A DNA stretch of 43,665 nucleotides from Prosthecobacter debontii. Its GTDB lineage: Bacteria; Verrucomicrobiota; Verrucomicrobiia; Chthoniobacterales; Chthoniobacteraceae. The notes below the pieces were generated by a model. That model ran no database searches. It worked only from the letters and a program-made list of their open reading frames with translations, and was not told the origin of the DNA. Location: assembly GCA_945905735.1 (NCBI GenBank), contig CAMDQC010000028.1, forward strand, positions 1-43,665. The letters are read 5' to 3'. Positions 16,334 through 23,209 of the stretch are shown here, piece after piece (the first letter of the stretch is position 1; each line of letters opens with the position of its first letter). The position numbers and the translations under genes are program-made.

Positions 16334-16517
16334 AGACTCGTTCGTAAGGAAGGTGCCCTACCACAGTGAAGGTCATCCCTTCCGACGCGAGGCATGGGAG
16401 CGCCTCGGCGGGAACGAGCGTTTCACCGTTGGCCCAAGTTTTAACAGAAAATCGCCCGGCAAGGTATCCGATACCGCGTTTTTCCATCTGCGCGTCGGTG
16501 AAGCGAATGAGAATCAT
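16296..16517 (-). CDS. Small protein of unknown function (first gene of a pair)
   Basis: The 73-residue protein runs MILIRFTDAQMEKRGIGYLA, GRFSVKTWANGETLVPAEAL, then FTVVGHLPYERVYASLRD. It is soluble and has a compact alpha/beta look. It is read from the ATG at 16517, and its 3' end overlaps the start of the 102-residue protein by 38 bases. The first halves of many two-gene stress modules have this size, but no antitoxin DNA-binding motif such as ribbon-helix-helix is clear. Its promoter must lie in the gap shared with ppnP (16518-16611). Confidence 0.72.
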   Translation of the reverse strand: MILIRFTDAQMEKRGIGYLAGRFSVKTWANGETLVPAEALPCLASEGMTFTVVGHLPYERVYASLRDTAAATV

Positions 16518-16611
16518 GCTGCGAGCCTAGTTCGATGGATGAAAGGGCGCAACATCGGAAATGCGGAACTTCTCGTTTGACCCCACTGCTCGCCTTCCCT
16601 ACCTCGCGCGG

Positions 16612-16926
16612 ATGCAATTTGAAAATGTAACTGCGGTCGCCAAGGCGAATGTCTATTTTGACGGTAAAGTCGTCTCCCACACCATCCTCTCCGCCGATGG
16701 GTCGAAGAAGACGCTGGGGCTCATCTATCCCGGCAAGTTTCACTTTGGCACGGATAAGGCAGAACTCATGGAGATCGTGGCTGGCGGTTGCTCCGTGAAG
16801 CTCGACGGTGCAGCGGCGACGACGGAGTTTGCAGCGGGCACACACTTCCATGTCCCGGCGAAAAGCGGCTTCGACATCGAGGTCGCGGCGGGGATTTGCG
16901 AATACGTCTGCTCGTTCATCGAGTAG
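16612..16926 (+). CDS. ppnP: Pyrimidine/purine nucleoside phosphorylase PpnP
   Basis: The 104-residue cupin-fold protein is read from the ATG at 16612; the frame is open upstream, but MQFENVTAVAKANVYFDGKV is the family N-terminus. Family motifs seen are GKVVSHTILSADGSKKTLGLIYPGKFHF, ELMEIVAGGCSVKLDG and the C-terminal FHVPAKSGFDIEV with CEYVCSF. PpnP (formerly DUF1255/YaiE) cleaves several nucleosides with phosphate, releasing the base and pentose 1-phosphate. The E. coli protein has 94 residues. It acts in the cytoplasm and is probably a single-gene unit. A thymidine phosphorylase gene elsewhere in the window (29120-30352) serves related salvage. Confidence 0.93.
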   Translation: MQFENVTAVAKANVYFDGKVVSHTILSADGSKKTLGLIYPGKFHFGTDKAELMEIVAGGCSVKLDGAAATTEFAAGTHFHVPAKSGFDIEVAAGICEYVCSFIE

Positions 16927-17007
16927 GTTTTTTGCGACAAATCACGGGAGAGGTTGTTTTACAAATGACTAAAACGCGCTATGGTCGCGTCGTAGCCTTC
17001 ACACATC

Positions 17008-17763
17008 ATGAAAAAACTCATCGCTCTACTTAGCCTCGCCCTCGTGTCTTTGATGCCCGCGACGGCTGTAGATTTCGCCAACCCGGCGCCTGTGGGCTCG
17101 GAGCTCACGGCCACCTTCCCGTATTCCATGGCGGGGCAGGTGATTTTCACGAGCGGAGACTCGGATTATCAGGGGAGCGGCGTGGTGGTTTATAAGAGGA
17201 GCGCCCTCACCGCGGCGCACAATCTCTGGGATGTGGATGGCGGCTGGAGCACGAATCTGGAGTTTAACCGCGCTCGCCACGACAACAGCATTGCTTCCAA
17301 GCGCTTCGCCACCCGGATGTATGTCTTCGGCGGCTACCAACGGTCGGCGCTGAATTACGGGGCGGATTCAGATTACTCCTTCGCCCGCGATTTGGGCGGG
17401 ATTCGCTTCGCCTCCTTCCTCGCAGGCGGCTCCTACGCAGGCTGGAAGTTTGACCTGAAGCTCCTCACTGGCGACGCCTACAATATCTGCCTCGGCTACG
17501 GCGCAGACGCTCACAGCGGGGACGAACTGCTCTTCGTAGAGCCATCCCTGAGCTGGGCGAAAATCTACAAGGCTTACTACGATAATACGTCCGTCACTTT
17601 TGAAGGCGGGATGAGCGGCGGCCCAGTGTTTGCCGAGGTAAAGCCCGGCGACTGGCGCGTGGCTGGTATCATCGTCTCCGGCTCGGACGAACCGCCATCG
17701 GGCGGCATCCACGCCATCACCGCCGATAGCGCGAAATTCTTGGTGACTTACCTTCGCTACTAA
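17008..17763 (+). CDS. Secreted trypsin-like serine protease
   Basis: The 251-residue protein has a signal peptide (MKKLIALLSLALVSLMPATA) and a chymotrypsin-fold triad readable by eye: H71 in ALTAAHNLWD, D122 in GADSDYSFARDLG and S203 in FEGGMSGGPVF. Length fits a single S1-type protease domain without PDZ or pro-region. It should act in the periplasm or outside. The oxyanion segment GGMSGGP is intact. The LysM gene starts 48 bases after the stop, so the two could be cotranscribed. Confidence 0.88.
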   Translation: MKKLIALLSLALVSLMPATAVDFANPAPVGSELTATFPYSMAGQVIFTSGDSDYQGSGVVVYKRSALTAAHNLWDVDGGWSTNLEFNRARHDNSIASKRFATRMYVFGGYQRSALNYGADSDYSFARDLGGIRFASFLAGGSYAGWKFDLKLLTGDAYNICLGYGADAHSGDELLFVEPSLSWAKIYKAYYDNTSVTFEGGMSGGPVFAEVKPGDWRVAGIIVSGSDEPPSGGIHAITADSAKFLVTYLRY

Positions 17764-17811
17764 GTAACGCGGCCTTGCGTTGTGAGCGCAGTCCGTGACA
17801 CATTGCCCAGC

Positions 17812-18267
17812 ATGATTCCGCGACTTCGCATTCCAATGCTTCCCGCCGTGATGACGGTGGTGGCTCTGTTCACAGCCTCACCATTTGCGCAGGACACTGT
17901 GCAGGCGGAACTCGCCCAGCTCCGAAAACTCGTAGAACTGCAAAATACGAAGATAGACGCACTTTCCGCCCAAGTCGCCCGCCTCACCGTACAGCTCGAT
18001 ACCCAAGCCGGGCTGGGTGCGCCCCGAGCGACTCCCGCAATCATCGCCGCGCCGACAGTCGCGCCAGAGGCCGCACCCGTGCCTAGGATTCTCGCCTCCG
18101 CCCCGAAGGTCCACATCGTTGTCAAAGGCGAGGCGCTAGAAAAAATCGCGAAGCAATACGGAATAACGGTTGCGGAACTCCAGAAGCTCAACAACATCAC
18201 GGATCCAAAGAAGCTCCAAGTGGGCCAACAACTTACGCTCCCTCCCGACAAAAAAGAACAACACTGA
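17812..18267 (+). CDS. LysM peptidoglycan-binding protein
   Basis: The 151-residue protein starts at the ATG at 17812, giving a signal peptide (MLPAVMTVVALFTASPFAQ). A short coiled coil follows (VQAELAQLRKLVELQNTKIDALSAQVARL), then an Ala/Pro linker, then one LysM domain at about residues 100-146 (VHIVVKGEALEKIAKQYGITVAELQKLNNI, LQVGQQLTLP). It probably binds cell-wall glycan strands in the periplasm. The next gene starts 4 bases after its stop. Confidence 0.92.
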   Translation: MIPRLRIPMLPAVMTVVALFTASPFAQDTVQAELAQLRKLVELQNTKIDALSAQVARLTVQLDTQAGLGAPRATPAIIAAPTVAPEAAPVPRILASAPKVHIVVKGEALEKIAKQYGITVAELQKLNNITDPKKLQVGQQLTLPPDKKEQH

Positions 18268-18271
18268 ATTT

Positions 18272-18793
18272 ATGGACGAATCCACCTGGTATCTCCGCAA
18301 AGCGCACGACGACTCCCAATTTGGCCCGATCACCTTTGATCAGCTCCAACAATGGGCCGCCGACGCACAAGTCTCACCGCTCGACCGCGTCTCCACCGAC
18401 CAAAAAACGTGGATGAAAGCGCCGATGGTGCCCGAGCTAGAAATGGACTACCTCATCCAAGTCAGCGACGAGCTTTTCTACGGCCCAACCACCGTCGGCT
18501 CGATCCGCGAGTTCCTCACGGCGGGCGAAATCACCTACGAAACGTGCATCACCAACTGCAAAGACGCCTCGCAACTTCAGGTAAAAGACCTCATCCCCCC
18601 CATCGCTGAACCCGGAAATGCCCCGGAGGCAGAACTCACTTTAGCCGGCACGCGCGGCAGCATTCGCATCAATCTCCAGCAGCGCATCCGCGAACTAGAA
18701 GAAGCCCTGCTCGAAGAACGTCGCGCTCGGGAAACCGCAGAAATGCTCGTAGAAAAACTCGAAACGCAGCTCGCAAACATCTCGAAGAAATAG
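18272..18793 (+). CDS. GYF_2-domain protein with C-terminal coiled coil
   Basis: The 173-residue protein starts at the ATG at 18272. Residues 5-50 form a GYF_2 domain (WYLRKAHDDSQFGPITFDQLQQWAADAQVSPLDRV, KTWMKAP). A second similar unit follows (YLIQVSDELFYGPTTVGSIREFLTAGEI). The C-terminal 45 residues are a coiled coil (INLQQRIRELEEALLEERRA, ETAEMLVEKLETQLANIS). There is no signal peptide, so it is presumably cytoplasmic. GYF_2 domains are thought to bind proline-rich peptides or other proteins; the function here is unknown. Its stop is immediately followed by the proB GTG. Confidence 0.88.
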   Translation: MDESTWYLRKAHDDSQFGPITFDQLQQWAADAQVSPLDRVSTDQKTWMKAPMVPELEMDYLIQVSDELFYGPTTVGSIREFLTAGEITYETCITNCKDASQLQVKDLIPPIAEPGNAPEAELTLAGTRGSIRINLQQRIRELEEALLEERRARETAEMLVEKLETQLANISKK

Positions 18794-19552
18794 GTGGGAA
18801 AGCGGATCGTCGTCAAATTTGGCTCCGGCATCCTCGCTACACGGCGAGGGGTCGGCCTAGACCAAAAACAATTTACCCGGCTCACACGCGAAGTGGCCAC
18901 GCTCGTCAAAGACGGGCACGAAGTCATCGTCGTCTCGTCCGGCGCAGTCGCCGCAGGGCTCGATGCGCTCGGCCTCAAAGAGCGCCCCGAAGCCCTCGCC
19001 GCGCGACAAGCCTGCGCCGCCGTCGGGCAAGGACGGCTGATGGCCTGCTACACCGAGCATTTTCAAAAACACGGCCTCACCGTCGCGCAGATTCTCCTCA
19101 CGCACGGCGACCTCGACAGCCGCATCGCCTACGCAAACGTCCGCACTACGCTCGACCGACTGCTCGCGAGCAAAGTCGTCCCCATCATCAACGAGAACGA
19201 CACCGTCGCCGTCGAAGAACTCAAGTTTGGCGACAACGACCGCCTCAGCGCCGAAGTCGCACTGCTCGCCGAGGCACACCTCCTCGTCCTGCTCACCAGC
19301 GTCGAGGGACTGCTCGATGAAACCGGAAAGCTCATCCCGCGAGTGGACGATTTCGAGGAAGTCGCAAAGTTCGTCCGCGACGAAAAAGGCCGCTTCAGCG
19401 TCGGTGGAATGGCCTCCAAGCTCCACGCCGTGCAAATCGCCGTGAACGCCGGAGTCCCCACCGTCATCGCCAGCGGAAGGACCGCCGGGCCGATGCTCCG
19501 CGCCGCCGCTGGAAAGTCGGCAGGCACGTATTTTCCACCGCAACCCGTCTGA
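18794..19552 (+). CDS. proB: Glutamate 5-kinase (without PUA domain)
   Basis: The 252-residue amino-acid-kinase-fold enzyme has VVKFGSGIL, VIVVSSGAVAAGLDALG, AAVGQGRLM, VPIINENDTVAVEELKFGDNDRLSAEVA and GVPTVIASG. ProB phosphorylates glutamate as the first step to proline, giving the substrate of ProA. It uses a GTG start directly abutting the stop of the GYF_2 gene, so translation is likely coupled. It ends after the kinase domain; the C-terminal PUA domain of the E. coli enzyme (367 residues) is absent, as in several other phyla. No proA is adjacent. Confidence 0.95.
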   Translation: MGKRIVVKFGSGILATRRGVGLDQKQFTRLTREVATLVKDGHEVIVVSSGAVAAGLDALGLKERPEALAARQACAAVGQGRLMACYTEHFQKHGLTVAQILLTHGDLDSRIAYANVRTTLDRLLASKVVPIINENDTVAVEELKFGDNDRLSAEVALLAEAHLLVLLTSVEGLLDETGKLIPRVDDFEEVAKFVRDEKGRFSVGGMASKLHAVQIAVNAGVPTVIASGRTAGPMLRAAAGKSAGTYFPPQPV

Positions 19553-19593
19553 GCGGCTTGTCGTTCCATCCGCGTGTCGCGTAGCGTCCCGCC

Positions 19594-21657
19594 GTGAATT
19601 TGGAAACGCCGCTCGTGGAACTCGACTTCGTGCCGCACCTGCGGGCGCGGCAGCTTGCGCGTTTCGGGCTCGTGACCGTGGGCGATTTACTCCTCCACTT
19701 TCCCCGCCGCTACGAGGACCGCCGGGAGTTCGATAAGTTCCCCACCGACACCACCGAGGGCGCAGTCTGCGTCTGCGGCGAAGTCACGCGCACCCAGCTC
19801 AAGCGGTTCGGAGGCTCGCAGAAAATGTTCGACGTGATGATCGAAGACAGCAACCCGACGGCATTTGGCGGGCGGCTCGTGCTGCGGTGGTTTAACCAGC
19901 ATTGGGTGGAAAAAATCTTCGCCAACGGGATGCGCGTCGTCGCCTACGGCAAGCCAAAGCGCAGCGGCTCGAACATGACCATCATGCACCCCGACTTTGA
20001 AATCGTGGAAGACGACGCCGAAGAAAGCATCCACCTCAAGCGCATCGCGCCCATCCACGGCGCGACGGAAGGACTCACCCCACGGCTCATCCGCTGGATC
20101 GTCTGGAGCGTTCTGGAGAAGCTCACCGACGAAGCCGTGCCCACACTTTTACCACCGAAGCTCGACCCCGTTTCGCGCGCTTGGGCGCTGCGGCAGATGC
20201 ACTTTCCCGAGAGCTACGAGTCGCTGGAAAAAGCCCGCCGTCATTGCGTGCTGGAGGAGTTCCTGCGGATGCAGCTCTCCGTCGCCGCCAGCCGCAGCGA
20301 GCAGCAGCATGAGCCCGGCGCAGCGCATTGCGGCAGCGGCGAACTCATGCGCCAGCTCCACGCCGCGCTCCCATTTCCCCTCACCGGCGCACAGCAGCGC
20401 GCCATCGCCGAAGTGCAGCACGACCTCGCGCTCCCCCGCCCGATGAACCGCCTCCTCCACGGCGATGTCGGCTCGGGCAAAACGCTCGTCGCCATGAGTG
20501 CCATGCTCCTCTGCGTCGAGTCCGGCTACCAAGCCGCGCTCATGGCCCCCACGCAAATCCTCGCCGAGCAACACTACCTCAATTTCCGCAGCCTCCTAGA
20601 CCCACTCGGTATCCGAGTCGCCCTCCGCACCGGCTCGCGGCGGGAGGGAAATGAAACGCCGCTTTTTGCTGGCGACAGCACTCCGCAAATCCTCATCGGC
20701 ACGCACGCGCTGCTCTACGAAGGCGCGGGGTTTACGAAGCTCGGGCTCGCGGTGATTGATGAGCAGCACAAGTTCGGCGTGCTCCAGCGCGCCAAGCTGC
20801 GCGCGCAGGCGGGCGACATCGCACCGGATGTCCTCGTGATGACTGCGACGCCCATCCCGCGCACTTTGACGATGACGCTTTACGGTGATCTCGACGTTTC
20901 CATCCTCGACGAACTCCCGCCCGGTCGCGGCAAAATCATCACCGGCATCCGCCCGCCCACGAAGCTGCCCGACGCGGCAAAATTCATCCGCACGGAACTC
21001 GAAGCGGGGCGGCAGTGCTACATCGTCTATCCGCTCGTCGAGGAGAGCGAAAAGCTGGAGGCGAAGTCGGCCACCGTGGAGTTTGAAAAATGGAAAAAGC
21101 TCCTCGCGCCGATGCCGTGCGCGATGATCCACGGGCGCATCCCGCCGGAGGAGAAAGAGCAAATCATGGCGCGCTTTCGCAGCGGCGAGGCGAAGGCGCT
21201 CATCGCCACGACCGTCATCGAAGTCGGCGTGGATGTGCCCAATGCCACCGTCATGCTCATCGAAAACGCCGAGCGCTTTGGCCTCGCCCAACTCCACCAG
21301 CTCCGGGGTCGCATCGGGCGCGGCGGGCACAAGAGCTACTGCGTGCTGATGACCAGCGCCGACGACCCGGAATCCATCGCCAAACTGCAAGTCCTCGTCG
21401 AGACAACGGACGGCTTCCGAGTCGCCGAAGAAGACCTCCGCCAACGCGGCTGGGGCAACCTCCTCGGCACCGAGCAAGCGGGCAAAACCACGTTCCGCCT
21501 CGGCGACCCCATCGCCCAGCTCGACCTCATGCAGCTCGCCCGTAACCACGCATTCCTCATCTTCGAGCACGACCCCACATTATCCCGCCGCGAACACGCC
21601 GGAGCCAAGCAACTCCTCGCCGCCGCGCGGAAGGCGACGTTTGCGCAGGTGAGCTAA
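19594..21657 (+). CDS. recG: ATP-dependent DNA helicase RecG
   Basis: The 687-residue protein has an N-terminal wedge/OB region (HFPRRYEDRRE, about residues 36-140) and superfamily-2 helicase motifs: motif I LLHGDVGSGKTLVA (287-300), MAPTQILAEQH, DEQH (389-392), MTATPIPRTLTM, TTVIEVGVDVPNATVM and QLRGRIGRG. The terminal RecG region follows (DDPESIAKLQVLVETTDGFRVAEEDLRQRGWGNLLGTEQAG). RecG remodels stalled replication forks and branched DNA. It has a GTG start 41 bases after proB, on the same strand. Confidence 0.97.
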   Translation: MNLETPLVELDFVPHLRARQLARFGLVTVGDLLLHFPRRYEDRREFDKFPTDTTEGAVCVCGEVTRTQLKRFGGSQKMFDVMIEDSNPTAFGGRLVLRWFNQHWVEKIFANGMRVVAYGKPKRSGSNMTIMHPDFEIVEDDAEESIHLKRIAPIHGATEGLTPRLIRWIVWSVLEKLTDEAVPTLLPPKLDPVSRAWALRQMHFPESYESLEKARRHCVLEEFLRMQLSVAASRSEQQHEPGAAHCGSGELMRQLHAALPFPLTGAQQRAIAEVQHDLALPRPMNRLLHGDVGSGKTLVAMSAMLLCVESGYQAALMAPTQILAEQHYLNFRSLLDPLGIRVALRTGSRREGNETPLFAGDSTPQILIGTHALLYEGAGFTKLGLAVIDEQHKFGVLQRAKLRAQAGDIAPDVLVMTATPIPRTLTMTLYGDLDVSILDELPPGRGKIITGIRPPTKLPDAAKFIRTELEAGRQCYIVYPLVEESEKLEAKSATVEFEKWKKLLAPMPCAMIHGRIPPEEKEQIMARFRSGEAKALIATTVIEVGVDVPNATVMLIENAERFGLAQLHQLRGRIGRGGHKSYCVLMTSADDPESIAKLQVLVETTDGFRVAEEDLRQRGWGNLLGTEQAGKTTFRLGDPIAQLDLMQLARNHAFLIFEHDPTLSRREHAGAKQLLAAARKATFAQVS

Positions 21658-21681
21658 AAAGGGTCCGCTAACTCTTGAACT

Positions 21682-22008
21682 TCACCAGGAGCGATCCACC
21701 GTCGTAATGCTCCCCGACTGGAGCGACGGAAGGATGGCGAGCACCTTGGGAACGAGCGGTTCGAGCGCATCAAGCCTATTGCTCGGGGCGACAAGGATGA
21801 CCAATGCAACTGGCAGCGTTGTGGTATTTTGTTGGTAAGGAATGTTTTGGTCGCTCGTCAAAAAGACATCGAATTTCCCTGCCATAAGCGAAAGCAGTGC
21901 CCCGTTTTTTACGCCTGCCCAGCCCATTTGCTGCACCGTTTGAGCGGTATGCCCTACGAGCATGCGGGCCAATGGGCGGGGGACGCATTCATCAAGGAGG
22001 ACTCTCAC
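21682..22008 (-). CDS. DUF5615 PIN-like toxin candidate
   Basis: The 108-residue protein opens with MRVLLDECVPRPLARMLVGH and continues with WAGVKNGALLSLMAGKFDVFLTSDQNIPYQQN, the acidic-residue pattern of the DUF5615 (PIN-like) family. It has a GTG start within a 4-base GTGA overlap with the DUF433 gene upstream. Proteins of this family are proposed RNase toxins of type II modules partnered by DUF433. The C-terminal half is ordinary for the family. It converges on recG with a 24-base gap. Confidence 0.87.
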   Translation of the reverse strand: MRVLLDECVPRPLARMLVGHTAQTVQQMGWAGVKNGALLSLMAGKFDVFLTSDQNIPYQQNTTTLPVALVILVAPSNRLDALEPLVPKVLAILPSLQSGSITTVDRSW

Positions 22009-22220
22009 GCGGCAGCCGCCAGTAATAGTCGTTTCGCCTCTTCGAGTCCGGCGATTGCCTGCTCGTGAGTGACGGATGGAAAGTGATCGAGAAACTCCTT
22101 CAACGAATATCCGCCTTCAAGATAGTCCACGAGATTGTTCATCGGCACGCGCGTCCCGCGAAAGACGACCGTGCCGCCCATGATTTCAGGGTCGGAATGA
22201 AAAACGGAGCTTGCTGGCAT
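22005..22220 (-). CDS. DUF433 antitoxin candidate
   Basis: The 71-residue protein has the full DUF433 signature: VFHSDPEIMGGTVVFRGTRVPMNNLVDYLEGGYSLKEFLDHFPSVTHEQAIAGL. The fold is a small helix-turn-helix-type domain. It is the first gene of the module, with the DUF5615 gene overlapping its stop by 4 bases, the usual antitoxin-first order. It may repress its own promoter in the 47 bases between it and the SUMF1 stop at 22268, although it could also be read through from that gene. Confidence 0.88.
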   Translation of the reverse strand: MPASSVFHSDPEIMGGTVVFRGTRVPMNNLVDYLEGGYSLKEFLDHFPSVTHEQAIAGLEEAKRLLLAAAA

Positions 22221-22267
22221 GGGCGGACGCTACCGCGCAGGCTCGCGGGCTTCAAGCCTTGTGTGCG

Positions 22268-23209
22268 CTACTTCCCCACCTCGCGCACGCATCGGAAGCC
22301 GATCCACTCGGCAGTGAAATCGGGGGTTTCGCGGGCTCGGGCGGAGACTCGGAAGTCTGCTTCGGTGCTCACCCAGGAACCGCCGCGTAGGACCCGCTTC
22401 CATGTCGCGTCGCTGCTCGTGTCGGGGCCGGGTGGGTTGCGGTGGGCGGCGCGGACGGGGTTGGGACGCAGCTCGGCATAGTAGGTGACGGAGAACCAAT
22501 CGCTGCACCACTCGGCGACGTTGCCGGCGAGGTCTTGGATGCCGTAGCCGTTGGGCGAAAAACTACCGACAGGCGCGAGGCCAAGGAAGCCGTCCGCGCC
22601 TTCATCTTTCGTAGGGAAAACTCCCTGCCACGTATTCGCGGGGTGCATCCCGGATGGGCTGGGCTCGCGGCCCCACGGGTATTTGAGCATCAGCTCGCCG
22701 CCGCGCGCGGCGTATTCCCACTCGGCCTCGGTAGGCAGGCGTTTACCACTCCATTTTGCGAAAGCCGTGGCGTCGTCGTGGCTGACGTGGACGACGGGGA
22801 ACTTCGGCTCTTTCGCATCGCGCCAGCTTGCGCCGGGCGTCCACTTTTTGCCCGGCTGAGTGGGCTGGAAGGTCCACGAGCCACCTGCTTTTTCTGCGGT
22901 GGTGATGTGCTTGGTGCCGGCGACGAATTTGGCGAATTGCGCGTTCGTGACTTCCGTGCGGTCCATCCAGACTTCGCTGATTTTGATGTCGTGGATCGGC
23001 TGTTCTTCGGGCGGGCCATCGTTCGAGCCCATCGTGATTCCGCCCGCTGGGAGCCGCGCCATATCTACGCCCGTGCGACCTTCTGCCAAGCGTCTGTCAC
23101 GGTCGCTGGAGATGCGGCGAGCTTCGGGGATCATCCACACCAGTGTGACGGTGAGCATCCCGACGAGAATGCTGATGAAGATAAGGCCGGTGCGTTTGGT
23201 GGCGGTCAT
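22268..23209 (-). CDS. Membrane-anchored SUMF1 (formylglycine-generating-enzyme-like) protein
   Basis: The 313-residue protein starts at the ATG at 23209, which overlaps the cytochrome stop by 4 bases (ATGA). An N-terminal membrane helix (GLIFISILVGMLTVTLVWMI) is followed by a complete SUMF1 domain: ITMGSNDGPPEEQPIHDIKI, VWMDRTEVTNAQFAKFV, VVHVSHDDATAFAKWSGKRLPTEAEWEYAARGG, YGIQDLAGNVAEWCSDWF, RVLRGGSWVS and IGFRCVRE. The domain should face the periplasm. Whether it makes formylglycine is uncertain. Coupling to a penta-heme cytochrome suggests it serves a redox complex rather than a sulfatase; no sulfatase gene is in the window. Confidence 0.9.
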   Translation of the reverse strand: MTATKRTGLIFISILVGMLTVTLVWMIPEARRISSDRDRRLAEGRTGVDMARLPAGGITMGSNDGPPEEQPIHDIKISEVWMDRTEVTNAQFAKFVAGTKHITTAEKAGGSWTFQPTQPGKKWTPGASWRDAKEPKFPVVHVSHDDATAFAKWSGKRLPTEAEWEYAARGGELMLKYPWGREPSPSGMHPANTWQGVFPTKDEGADGFLGLAPVGSFSPNGYGIQDLAGNVAEWCSDWFSVTYYAELRPNPVRAAHRNPPGPDTSSDATWKRVLRGGSWVSTEADFRVSARARETPDFTAEWIGFRCVREVGK

